Origin: DTU013 sp964512095
GTDB lineage: Bacteria; Bacillota; Clostridia; Acetivibrionales; DTU013
Length of the DNA: 64,000 nt
Assembly: GCA_964512095.1 (NCBI GenBank)
Contig: CAZEIH010000001.1
Span: 190,602-254,601 of the forward strand
Reading direction: 5' to 3'
This document shows, in pieces, positions 35,723 through 43,409 of the stretch. Every line of letters begins with the position of its first letter. Positions within the stretch are counted from its first letter, which is position 1. The translations under genes were made by a program, and so were the position numbers. The notes beneath the pieces are model-generated. The model worked only from the letters and a program-made list of their open reading frames with translations. It had not been told where the DNA came from and searched no databases.

Positions 35723-37144
35723 TCAGAACTGGAAATACAGGAAGTTGGATACACTGCCCATAAAAAACAGTGAAATCGTAATCAAAACTCCGCTAAAAAC
35801 TGCATGATACCATTTGGGCTCCTTATCCTCGAGCATTTCCCGGCTGTTAGGTGCAAAAAAACTGATACAAGCACTGATTACTATAAGTCCGGTAACAAAC
35901 AAGTTATCCCTTACATATGCTAAACCAAGCTCTAGGAAAGACTTTAACCCATCTATAGCCGGCCTGATATCCAGCATTGCTTTGTAAACACTAATCGCCT
36001 GGGTCATTCCATTTGCATCAAAAAGCACCCTAGTTAGGAGAACAAAGAAAAATGTCAGCCCCCACGCTAAGAAAAACGGTAGCTTCTTACGCTTCAACGT
36101 CATAATGTTAGCAAAGCACACCAGGATGCCGTTAGCCAAGCCCCAGAATACAAAATGCCAGCTAGCACCGTGCCACAGGCCTGATACTATAAAGGTTACT
36201 AATGTAGCCAGAATCAGCTTTAGTATACCATTACCAAAATTGAAGATTCTTTTAAATATATAATCATTGAAGAAATTAGAAACAGTTATGTTCCACCTTC
36301 TCCAGAAATCTGCAAAATTTCTCGCCTTATAAGGAGAATTGAAATTCTCCGGTAGTCTGATATTAAAAAGTAATCCAAGACCAAGGGCCATATCCACATA
36401 TCCTGAAAAGTCAAAATAGTATGCAAAGGTATATGCAAAAACCGCCCCCCAGGCCTCGAAGAAATTTCCATTACCCATTACATTATAGAATTTCTGGGCA
36501 TGGGTTATCAGTGAGTCCGCTATCAGTATCTTTTTTGCACAACCAACAGAAAAAAGGGTTATACCTTTCATAACATTAACACTGTTAATCCCTCTAGCTT
36601 TTTCTGAGCGTATCTGTCCCATCATGTCATCATGACGAATAATTGGCCCTACAATTAACTGGGGAAAGAAAGTAACAAAAACTGAAAACTCCAAGAAGCT
36701 ACTATCCTCTCCTTCTCCCCTGTAGGTATCTATCACATGGGACAAAATCTGAAATGTATAAAAGGAAATGCCTATAGGTAGTATTATTGTTAAAAGTATA
36801 AAATCACTGCCAAGTATGTAATTAACATTCTCAAGAAAGAAATTCATGTACTTAAAATAGAACAGGAGGCCAAGGTTCTCCAGTATCGCTAGCGCCATCA
36901 ACAGCTTTGTAATAACTTGTCTGCCTCTACTTCTTCTCATCATTTTAACAATAAAGTAGTTAAAAACCACTGTGCCCGCAAGTATCGGTAAAAAAGCCAG
37001 GCTACCATGTGCGTAAAAATAAAGGGATGCTACCACTAGCCAAACCTTTGCAACCACGTCTCCCAAAAACCTTTGGCCCAAATAGTATACTACGAATACT
37101 ATAGGTAAAAATATGAAAATAAAAGTGTATGATGAAAATATCAT
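35723..37144 (-). CDS. MBOAT-family O-acyltransferase (AlgI/DltB-like)
   Basis: Polytopic membrane-bound O-acyltransferase that moves acyl groups across the membrane onto extracellular polymers. About ten membrane segments. The family core is clear: SYTFQILSHVIDTYRGE, PQLIVGPIIRHDDM near 175, YFDFSGYVDMALGLGLLF near 240, NFADFWRRWNITVSNFF near 270, and the catalytic His in SGLWHGASWHFVFWG near 320. ATG 37144 gives the usual MIFSSYTFIFIFLP beginning; no better ribosome site exists for the upstream alternative. First gene of the cassette MBOAT, SGNH/NodB, carrier protein, FkbH. Confidence 0.9.
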   Translation of the reverse strand: MIFSSYTFIFIFLPIVFVVYYLGQRFLGDVVAKVWLVVASLYFYAHGSLAFLPILAGTVVFNYFIVKMMRRSRGRQVITKLLMALAILENLGLLFYFKYMNFFLENVNYILGSDFILLTIILPIGISFYTFQILSHVIDTYRGEGEDSSFLEFSVFVTFFPQLIVGPIIRHDDMMGQIRSEKARGINSVNVMKGITLFSVGCAKKILIADSLITHAQKFYNVMGNGNFFEAWGAVFAYTFAYYFDFSGYVDMALGLGLLFNIRLPENFNSPYKARNFADFWRRWNITVSNFFNDYIFKRIFNFGNGILKLILATLVTFIVSGLWHGASWHFVFWGLANGILVCFANIMTLKRKKLPFFLAWGLTFFFVLLTRVLFDANGMTQAISVYKAMLDIRPAIDGLKSFLELGLAYVRDNLFVTGLIVISACISFFAPNSREMLEDKEPKWYHAVFSGVLITISLFFMGSVSNFLYFQF

Positions 37145-37294
37145 ATATACTTCTTTTCTTCCCTTCAAAAGCTACTGCCATAATACTCAGAACGCTGTAA
37201 TTCTAACACATATTGCGTTTTTCATCAACTGTCGCCCCACAAAAAACCATAAAAAAAGACCACAAAAAAATGGCCATAGCCAGTTCTATTGCTG

Positions 37295-37489
37295 CTACCC
37301 TTCAGACTTATCTCTCTCCTGTTTTCTAATCCTAAGTCCTTTGAATAAAAGGAAAATCACTATCAATTGTATTATAATGTAAATCAGTGCCGGTATTTCA
37401 AAAATAAAGTGGTCTATGACAGTTATAATTATATGAATTATGATTCCTGCAAAACCTAACATACGACCACTAATTTTTTTAGTGTTCAT
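37295..37489 (-). CDS. Small two-helix membrane protein, hypothetical
   Basis: A 64-residue protein with hydrophobic segments at about 10-28 and 32-50 and a charged C-terminus (GLRIRKQERDKSEG). GGGGAGG nine bases before ATG 37489 supports translation. I do not recognise a family. It lies between the ABC transporter and the MBOAT cassette on the same strand, with gaps of about 220 and 150 bases, so co-transcription is uncertain. Confidence 0.6.
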   Translation of the reverse strand: MNTKKISGRMLGFAGIIIHIIITVIDHFIFEIPALIYIIIQLIVIFLLFKGLRIRKQERDKSEG

Positions 37490-37614
37490 AATTATAACCT
37501 CCCCAATATCACATTATTGCTTTATATCTCGCTGTTTTCTATACATAAAAAACTGATATTGCGTTTGATATGCAGCTAAGGGCCGCAGAACCATCATTGA
37601 TGCTTCCCTATATA

Positions 37615-37649
37615 ATCGAAGTGCAAATTCGCCGTGATTGCACTTCGAT
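37615..37649. terminator. Hairpin downstream of the ABC transporter operon
   Basis: Perfect 12-base stem ATCGAAGTGCAA / TTGCACTTCGAT with an 11-base loop, 59 bases beyond the permease stop. There is no clear T-run, so it may end the transcript only weakly or stabilise its 3' end. Confidence 0.55.
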
Positions 37650-37707
37650 GCTGCTAGGATTATTTTACCTCCTCCACTACATAGACCTGTGCAATATGTG
37701 ACTATAC

Positions 37708-38421
37708 TTATTTGTTGGCACGACTACTCAATATATATGATGCAATTAATGCGCCTGTTGTCATCACTAAAAGTATTAAAAATGAGCCAAAGGTAGATCC
37801 GGTATTTGCCATAAGCCTTATTCCGTGTGTAAAAGGAAGCACCTCACATAATGCCTGAATAATTTTAGGCATAAAAGTAGGGGCAAAAATTACTCCTTCA
37901 TATAACGCTGTTAGTATAACAAGTAAAAAGCCTACAGCCTTAAGTATAACCTTACTCTTAATTAGGTTTACCAGTAAAGTACTATATGATAGTGAGGCCA
38001 ACGCAGTAATAATTATAGAAAATAAATAGAGAGGTATACTTTGCGGCCATTTACCTGCAAAAACTATAGGTGCAGCAATTAAAATAACGATGGATGTTAC
38101 CATGATATGAATAAGTGAAATTACTATGTTGACTAACGGAAATGACCAGAAGGGAATTCCCCCGGCTCCATATGTCTTTATAAACCCCTTCTCTTCAATA
38201 TCATCAAGGGCCTTAGGCACTCCAAAATAAGCACCTATCGAAATTAAACATACCGTCATAGAAAGTCCCAATGAACTCCTATCCTCAACATTCAGTACCA
38301 TCATGACCGTTCCCATAGCAACGAGAAGTACTAGCGGTAAAAAATAAAAATATTTTAAAAAGCTCATATCCTTGAGATCCATTTTAAGATGTATACGTAA
38401 TTGTGTAAGAAAACCCCTCAT
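37708..38421 (-). CDS. ABC-2 type transporter permease
   Basis: 237 residues with six predicted membrane helices (about 24-44, 57-75, 92-118, 128-152, 158-180, 210-230), the normal size of a single ABC-2 export permease. IEEKGFIKTYGAGGIPFWSF is the amphipathic coupling region. The start overlaps the end of the ATPase gene by four bases (ATGA), so the two are translationally coupled. The exported substrate is unknown. Confidence 0.85.
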   Translation of the reverse strand: MRGFLTQLRIHLKMDLKDMSFLKYFYFLPLVLLVAMGTVMMVLNVEDRSSLGLSMTVCLISIGAYFGVPKALDDIEEKGFIKTYGAGGIPFWSFPLVNIVISLIHIMVTSIVILIAAPIVFAGKWPQSIPLYLFSIIITALASLSYSTLLVNLIKSKVILKAVGFLLVILTALYEGVIFAPTFMPKIIQALCEVLPFTHGIRLMANTGSTFGSFLILLVMTTGALIASYILSSRANK

Positions 38422-39497
38422 CTGCTTTCACCTCCCCTTGCGGACGTTGCCCTGTCTTTATTACTTGTTCGCACTACTCTAATATCAATTATTGTGTCAC
38501 CACATTTTCTGATGTATGGAAGTAGGTTCATCATGAACTCAATGGCATCAAGACATATGAACAACAGGTAATCATTTTCCAAAGAAACCGGTTTGCCAAA
38601 ATCCGAAGGAAGATCATCCTTAAGACACCCTTTGAGAGTTTTAATGATAACCTTGTTCTTTACATCTGCCTGTAGAATCCTATCCCTATGGCTTCGCTCT
38701 TGATGGCTTCGCTCTTGATGGGTTGGCTCTTGATGGGTTGGCTCCTGAGTCTTTGCTATAGTGGTGATTTCCTTATCCTTCTTAATATCGATCTTTTTTT
38801 CATTAGCTGATTCTGCCTTGGGCACTTCAATTTTTCTAATTGACGCTATCTCATCTGGCTTTCTGATGCTCTCAATGGTTCCTTTTTTCACTATTGCAAT
38901 TTTATCACTAACAAATCCTGCCTCAGCTATATCCCGCGTAGTCATTAATATACAAATCCCATCTGATCTCAGCCTTTTAATCTCCTCCTGCAGAAAAGTC
39001 CGCCCCTGGGCATCTAGTCCCTGTGAGGGCTCATCTAGAATAAGAACCTTGGGTTTATGACACAGCGCCAGCGCTAGATGAAGCCTACGTTTACGGTCTT
39101 CTGAGAGTTTAGCATATGGCCTGTTGAGATATTCTCCTCCAATATCAAAACGCTTTAGTAAATCGCTCCGATAATCCACCCTATGCCATGCACAAAAAAG
39201 CTCCATCGCTTCCCGTACTGTCATATGATTAGGCAAAGAAGGGTTTTGAAGCTGTATACCTACAGATTTTTGTACCATACTCTTATTTTGTGATACATCC
39301 ATCCAGTAAACGGTTATTTCACCGCTGTCAGGCTCTAGAAATCCTTCAATGCATTCAATTATCGTCGTTTTTCCTGCTCCGTTTTCTCCCACAAGTGTGA
39401 AAACCTCACCTGGCTGAACGGAAAATGATATGTCATGGATAGCTTGTATGCCATCATATGACTTACTCAATCCCTTAACATTAATATATTCTATCAC
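38418..39497 (-). CDS. ABC transporter ATP-binding protein with an unusual C-loop and a repeat-bearing tail
   Basis: ATPase subunit of the adjacent permease. Residues 1-225 form the nucleotide-binding domain: Walker A VGENGAGKTT near 37, Q-loop VGIQLQNPSL, Walker B VLILDEPSQGLD near 150 and the switch region ILMTTRDIAEAG, where the usual His is Arg. The signature motif, normally LSGGQ or LSGGM, reads LSEDR. The C-terminal 130 residues are an extension with charged sequence and pentapeptide repeats (HQEPT, HQERS) encoded by 15-base tandem repeats. The departures at C-loop and H-loop suggest weak or altered ATPase activity. The start at 39497 is conventional for the family. Confidence 0.85.
   Translation of the reverse strand: MIEYINVKGLSKSYDGIQAIHDISFSVQPGEVFTLVGENGAGKTTIIECIEGFLEPDSGEITVYWMDVSQNKSMVQKSVGIQLQNPSLPNHMTVREAMELFCAWHRVDYRSDLLKRFDIGGEYLNRPYAKLSEDRKRRLHLALALCHKPKVLILDEPSQGLDAQGRTFLQEEIKRLRSDGICILMTTRDIAEAGFVSDKIAIVKKGTIESIRKPDEIASIRKIEVPKAESANEKKIDIKKDKEITTIAKTQEPTHQEPTHQERSHQERSHRDRILQADVKNKVIIKTLKGCLKDDLPSDFGKPVSLENDYLLFICLDAIEFMMNLLPYIRKCGDTIIDIRVVRTSNKDRATSARGGESR
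38688..38747 (-). repeat. Four 15-base tandem repeats inside the ABC ATPase gene
   Basis: Units at 38688, 38703, 38718 and 38733: two identical copies of ATGGCTTCGCTCTTG and two of the variant ATGGGTTGGCTC(T/C)TG (plus-strand sequence). They encode four pentapeptide repeats in the linker of the C-terminal extension. Confidence 0.85.
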
Positions 39498-39973
39498 TGG
39501 CGACCCATCGAGCCGGCATACTCGACACTCCTTTCAAGTTTTTGTGCCTATGAAGAGATTGCCTACTTCCCCCCATACATATATGAGCGTGCCTTTTTGC
39601 ACATATAGCCTCTAAACCATCATTTCCAGGTAACGTGTTTCCTTAGCAAAACACACTATTTTCGCACATAAGTTGACAGATAGTTAGTTGCATCCCTTAA
39701 TTAGATATTTTAGCATATTTTTTCATGTTTTGTCACCTGATATTGAAACTTAGGAAACTTTTTTCAAAATGTCCTAGAAAATATAGTTATTTATAGCATC
39801 CTAATACAATGTAATGAATAATGTCACAGTCCCACTCATCTTAACAATACATATTAATCCACTTTCATAAGCATTCTTGAAAGTAGCTTGTATGGGCAGA
39901 TTATACGATGAGGTAGGGTAATTGAATTCGATATAAAAACCACCTTCAAGATAATCCTTGAAAGTGGCTTGTG
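39498..39973. other. Intergenic region with tRNA terminator and a duplicated hairpin
   Basis: 476 bases without a gene. On the minus strand the first element after tRNA-Ser(GCT) is CCACTTTCAAGGATTATCTTGAAGGTGG plus TTTTTA, a good terminator (about 39937-39969). About 85 bases further on is a diverged copy of the same hairpin and its flank (about 39859-39897). The remainder is AT-rich with no convincing structure. Confidence 0.65.
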
Positions 39974-40065
39974 TGGCGGAGAAGCAGGGATTCGAACCCT
40001 GGCTGCAGTTGCCCGCACTAACGGTTTAGCAAACCGTCCCCTTCGACCTACTTGGGTACTTCTCC
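39974..40065 (-). tRNA. tRNA-Ser (anticodon GCT)
   Basis: 92 nucleotides with CCA encoded. The acceptor stem GGAGAAG/CTTCTCC, the anticodon arm ACGGT-TTGCTAA-ACCGT giving anticodon GCT, a long variable arm (class II) and GGTTCGAATCC in the T arm are all visible. It is followed by a terminator and preceded by another tRNA-Ser, probably one transcript. Confidence 0.95.
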
Positions 40066-40106
40066 AAATCGAATAACTAAAAAAAGCTATTTAGTTTGTA
40101 TTGCAT

Positions 40107-40197
40107 TGGCGGAGAGAGTGAGATTCGAACTCACGGTAGCCTCACGACTACGCCGGTTTTCAAGACCGGTGCCTTAAACCAACTCGACCATCTCTCC
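40107..40197 (-). tRNA. tRNA-Ser (anticodon TGA)
   Basis: 91 nucleotides with CCA encoded. The acceptor stem GGAGAGA/TCTCTCC, the anticodon arm CCGGT-CTTGAAA-ACCGG giving anticodon TGA, a long variable arm and AGTTCGAATCT in the T arm. First of the two-gene serine tRNA transcript. Confidence 0.95.
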
Positions 40198-40224
40198 GTG
40201 TCTTCAAATCGAGCGACGTAGTAT

Positions 40225-40253
40225 ATTCTACTATATGGCCAAAGCTTTGTCAA
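40225..40253 (-). promoter_or_regulatory. Promoter of the tRNA-Ser operon
   Basis: On the minus strand TTGACA (40253-40248), 17 bases, then TAGAAT (40230-40225), 28 bases before the first tRNA-Ser. A near-consensus sigma-A promoter, as expected for stable RNA. Confidence 0.85.
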
Positions 40254-40306
40254 CACCATTGTTATAGCCATATTCTCTCACATACAAGGCCAATGACTAA
40301 AATTTT

Positions 40307-40409
40307 TTTATGTCTTCAGAAGACACTGATTTCTATAGGTCGGCGTTCCTTAGTCAGGTGGAGTTCAATCTCCACCTGACTCCCTGAGCGAAGCTAATTG
40401 GCTTTAAAC
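40307..40409 (-). repeat. Dispersed intergenic repeat, copy C (linker missing)
   Basis: On the minus strand it reads from the GCTTCGCTCAGGGAGTC end to GTCTTCTGAAGACAT. Hairpin 1 is a perfect 11-base stem (GTCAGGTGGAG/CTCCACCTGAC) and the terminal palindrome is perfect. The linker with TTAATTAATTCG is absent, so hairpin 1 joins hairpin 2 directly; hairpin 2 is decayed. It lies just downstream of the hydrogenase-like gene. Confidence 0.85.
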
Positions 40410-40460
40410 GCCCAGCCTGCAAATTGTTAGTTTCCCTTATAAGCCCTAATTGAGGCTGTA

Positions 40461-42356
40461 CTAAATACTCATGTCCTCCGCAGACTTTACAATATCCCCC
40501 ATAGTATCTTCGATCTGATCAAGTGACGCACTTGCCTCCTGTGATGCAGCCAGTACATTTTGTATGTTCTCACTTACTGCTATAACTACCTTTTCCAAAG
40601 AGTCCAGCAGTGTTCTTATTTTAATAATAACCCCTTCAACAATGGAATTATTATCCTGAGTACTTCCCACTGCCTTTTTAGCGTCATCAGCCAGCTTTCT
40701 AACTTCCTCTGCTACCACTAAAAATCCCTTCCCATATTCACCTGCTCTGGCTGCTTCAATAGATGCATTCAGCGACAACATATGAGTCTGTTCAGATATA
40801 TATCTAATAGATTCAGACATAGCTATATAGTCATCAAATTTTTTGTTAAGCTCAATTGTACTATCTACACCATCATGAGATAAAGACTCAACATCTATCA
40901 TCTGAGTGTTTACATTTGTCATTTCATTTACAATATTGTTATATACAATAACCAGTTCACTTAGAACTCTATTCACTGTTCCAACATTATTTTTAAGCTC
41001 TTGAACATAACTGTCCTGTCTTTCTGCCACCAAATTGGCTTTTACCAGCAGTTCCGAAGTTTTCTTCCCTTCAGCTAGCGCTTCATTATGTGACTCCTGC
41101 ATCATCTTTTTTGAGTAATGTATGCAATTCTCAGGTGAATTGTATCCAAGAAATATTGCTTCTGCCATTTGTGAACATGTTTCATACCCACAAGCAGAAC
41201 AATCTACAGTACGCTCATCATCGGAATTTTTCAGTAAGGCATCAAACCCTACATCCCTATCTTTATTACTAATTATGTTTTCTTGCGCCCTAGATGAATA
41301 TTTATATTCAAAATCCTCCATTTTTAACTTCTTATCAAAGAATAATATCAGTTTTTTCTTCCACAATTTTTTTGCAAATGAGGCTTTTCCAGCAATTTCA
41401 CCTGAACGGGTGAAAAGTTCCTTGTCTTTCATATCATGCGAGATACTTTCTTCTGTACCTGTGCCGGACAAACATCCCTCTGAGCAATTAAGTATGTCTA
41501 TTAGGAGAGGTATAGCACTACCCTTTTTACTAATATCCTTTAGGTACTCTTGGGCAAGCCTTGGACCTTCTATTCTCTTAATGTGGTAGCTTCTTCCGTA
41601 CAATTGTTCCACAGATTCCTTCAATCCCCCTGGAGTAGGATACCAGTATCCTACCAAACTTTTAGGAGAATCATAGGATGCCTCTTCTTGTTTATTTAGT
41701 TTTGATTCTCTAAATTTCTCCATAAGCATCTTGAAGGTCACATTATAATTTATAGTATCATCCTTGTGAAACTCATCCGTTTTTCCTATACATGGAGATA
41801 TAGCAGCAACCTTTCCGGAGAATCCATCATATTTCTTGAGATATACAGCAGTACAATACATTGGAGATCCTATTGGGCTAAGATACTTTATTAATCCCGA
41901 ATAATAACGCTCTATGCTGTTTACTATCACAGGACATGGCTGTGCAATAACTGTGTCCAAACTTCTTTCCCTAATAGCCTTAACGTATAAAAATGTTGTA
42001 ATATCAGCTCCAAAGCTCACATCATATATTAGCCTCACACCTAAACTCTTCAACCAGGCAAAAACATTTTTATATTCATTAGGATAATTAAACATAAAGG
42101 CCGGAGCAACAATTAAAGCTATTTCATGACCACTAGCAAGATCCTGAAAAAAGGTATCGGTATCATCACAATAGCTCCGTGCATCATGTTTGCAAGCCTT
42201 AATACACTCTCCGCATAATATGCAGTCACTATAGTTTACCTTTATCTTCTGATTTTCAACCACTCTGTTAGCTGTAGGAATAAGGCAAGAACGCATACAC
42301 CTATTACAGCCCACACACTTGCTTTCATCAGTTACAATAACATTTGCTTTAATCAT
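40461..42356 (-). CDS. [FeFe]-hydrogenase-like sensor fused to an MCP signalling domain
   Basis: A 631-residue soluble multi-domain protein. Two [4Fe-4S] ferredoxin sites (Cys14/17/20/24 and 45/48/51/55) are followed by an iron-hydrogenase large-subunit C-terminal domain (about 75-345). H-cluster loops are divergent: AQPCPVIVN (Cys141), SPCIGKTDE (Cys188) and LNCSEGCLSGTG (Cys290, Cys294), instead of the catalytic TSCCPxW, MPCxxK and MACPGGCxxGGGQ. A further Fe-S motif CSACGYETCSQMAEA lies near 388. Residues 430-631 are an MCP signalling domain with the hairpin tip SLNASIEAARAGEYGKGFLVVAEEVRKLAD. This resembles putative sensory (group D) hydrogenases; a redox or H2 sensor talking to CheA/CheW is inferred. 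Confidence 0.85.
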   Translation of the reverse strand: MIKANVIVTDESKCVGCNRCMRSCLIPTANRVVENQKIKVNYSDCILCGECIKACKHDARSYCDDTDTFFQDLASGHEIALIVAPAFMFNYPNEYKNVFAWLKSLGVRLIYDVSFGADITTFLYVKAIRERSLDTVIAQPCPVIVNSIERYYSGLIKYLSPIGSPMYCTAVYLKKYDGFSGKVAAISPCIGKTDEFHKDDTINYNVTFKMLMEKFRESKLNKQEEASYDSPKSLVGYWYPTPGGLKESVEQLYGRSYHIKRIEGPRLAQEYLKDISKKGSAIPLLIDILNCSEGCLSGTGTEESISHDMKDKELFTRSGEIAGKASFAKKLWKKKLILFFDKKLKMEDFEYKYSSRAQENIISNKDRDVGFDALLKNSDDERTVDCSACGYETCSQMAEAIFLGYNSPENCIHYSKKMMQESHNEALAEGKKTSELLVKANLVAERQDSYVQELKNNVGTVNRVLSELVIVYNNIVNEMTNVNTQMIDVESLSHDGVDSTIELNKKFDDYIAMSESIRYISEQTHMLSLNASIEAARAGEYGKGFLVVAEEVRKLADDAKKAVGSTQDNNSIVEGVIIKIRTLLDSLEKVVIAVSENIQNVLAASQEASASLDQIEDTMGDIVKSAEDMSI

Positions 42357-42428
42357 ATCGATCCTCCTGATACATAGTTTATATATTTCTAACTGTAGAA
42401 AGCCGTTTCATAAATTCCTATAATTATG

Positions 42429-42554
42429 TAAGTCAATTCGCTTTGCTCAGGGAGTCAGCTGGAGACTGAACTCCACCTGACCAAGGAAGTTAATTAATTC
42501 ATACGTATTCATCGCCGACTAATAGAGGTCAGCGTCTTCTTAAGACATAAATGA
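42429..42554 (+). repeat. Dispersed intergenic repeat, copy D (full length)
   Basis: 126 bases with all modules: AAGTCAATTCGCTT, hairpin 1 (GTCAGCTGGAG/CTCCACCTGAC, one mismatch), TTAATTAATTC linker, hairpin 2 (CGCCGAC/GTCAGCG, one mismatch), GTCTTCTTAAGAC. The 348-base gap 42357-42704 that holds it shows nothing else clear. Confidence 0.9.
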
Positions 42555-42704
42555 ATAGTATACAAGAAGCAGAGCAACCTGAACTCTACGAAGTCGTTTT
42601 TTAGTCAATTATTATTCGCCTAATAATAGTATCGTAATTATATAAATAATCTTAATAGAAAAAGCACCTATTGATAGACCCTTCGCCTTCACCTAAATAG
42701 CGTA

Positions 42705-43220
42705 TTATAAGTCATACGTGTTTGAAACATGTGTTTTACGAGCATCATCAATTGCTTTTACTTCTTCGGCAGAAAGAACATATTTTGATTTTCCCCTTGA
42801 AACAGGTTTTGCATAAGTTGATGAGCTGTCTCTAGTATATAAGCTACTAACAACTACTCCATCATCATTGTTGTCAAGCAATGCAACTGAAAAGCAAAGA
42901 TCGCTTCCTACATCATCAAATGCATTGTAACGGACTATTCCAACCTTTTGGACACAATAATACATATTTCTTTTTAAAACATTCATCTGGTATTCCAAGT
43001 CTTTGTTTTTGTCTATAACATTATTGACCTTATCAATACAATCATCGATAACTTCTTCTAAATTGACATCGCTAAGCCCGTTCATAAATTTGTAATATTT
43101 ATTCTTAAGCTTTTTTATTTTTAACCTGTTTGAAATATTCATTAAAATTAATACCAATATCAAAAAAAAGTTTACGCATATTAGAATAAACAACTCAATT
43201 TGTAATCCAAATATATACAT
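42705..43220 (-). CDS. DUF4446 family protein
   Basis: 171-residue protein with one N-terminal membrane segment (about 5-28), a basic region, a coiled-coil stretch (about 45-85) and the conserved DUF4446 core VGIVRYNAFDDVGSDLCFSVALLDNNDDGVVVSSLYTRDSS near 95-135. DUF4446 genes commonly follow parB in clostridia, as here; the function is unknown. Start ATG 43220 has AAGGGAG nine bases upstream; a TTG eight codons earlier would put that site inside the gene. Confidence 0.85.
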   Translation of the reverse strand: MYIFGLQIELFILICVNFFLILVLILMNISNRLKIKKLKNKYYKFMNGLSDVNLEEVIDDCIDKVNNVIDKNKDLEYQMNVLKRNMYYCVQKVGIVRYNAFDDVGSDLCFSVALLDNNDDGVVVSSLYTRDSSSTYAKPVSRGKSKYVLSAEEVKAIDDARKTHVSNTYDL

Positions 43221-43268
43221 ATATTCTATCTCCCTTAGCGACAATAATCATTTGCCAAGCTGCTTTGA

Positions 43269-43284
43269 TGTTTCATGTGAAACA
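43269..43284. promoter_or_regulatory. parS-like site 1
   Basis: TGTTTCATGTGAAACA, one base from the perfect parS palindrome TGTTTCACGTGAAACA. Located between DUF4446 and parB. Confidence 0.85.
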
Positions 43285-43409
43285 TTATCATTTTTATGTG
43301 GCATCGATTCTACTGGCTCTATTTTTATTTTCTAAGGCTTATTTCCTCTGTAAGTAATATCATATTGCCTTGTCCAAAACAAGCCCTTATAAGCAATTTT
43401 ACGAGGTGA

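Noticed and set aside
39974..40197. Attachment site for an integrated element at the tRNA-Ser genes
   Set aside because: No duplicated tRNA 3' end and no integrase nearby; only the terminator hairpin is repeated.
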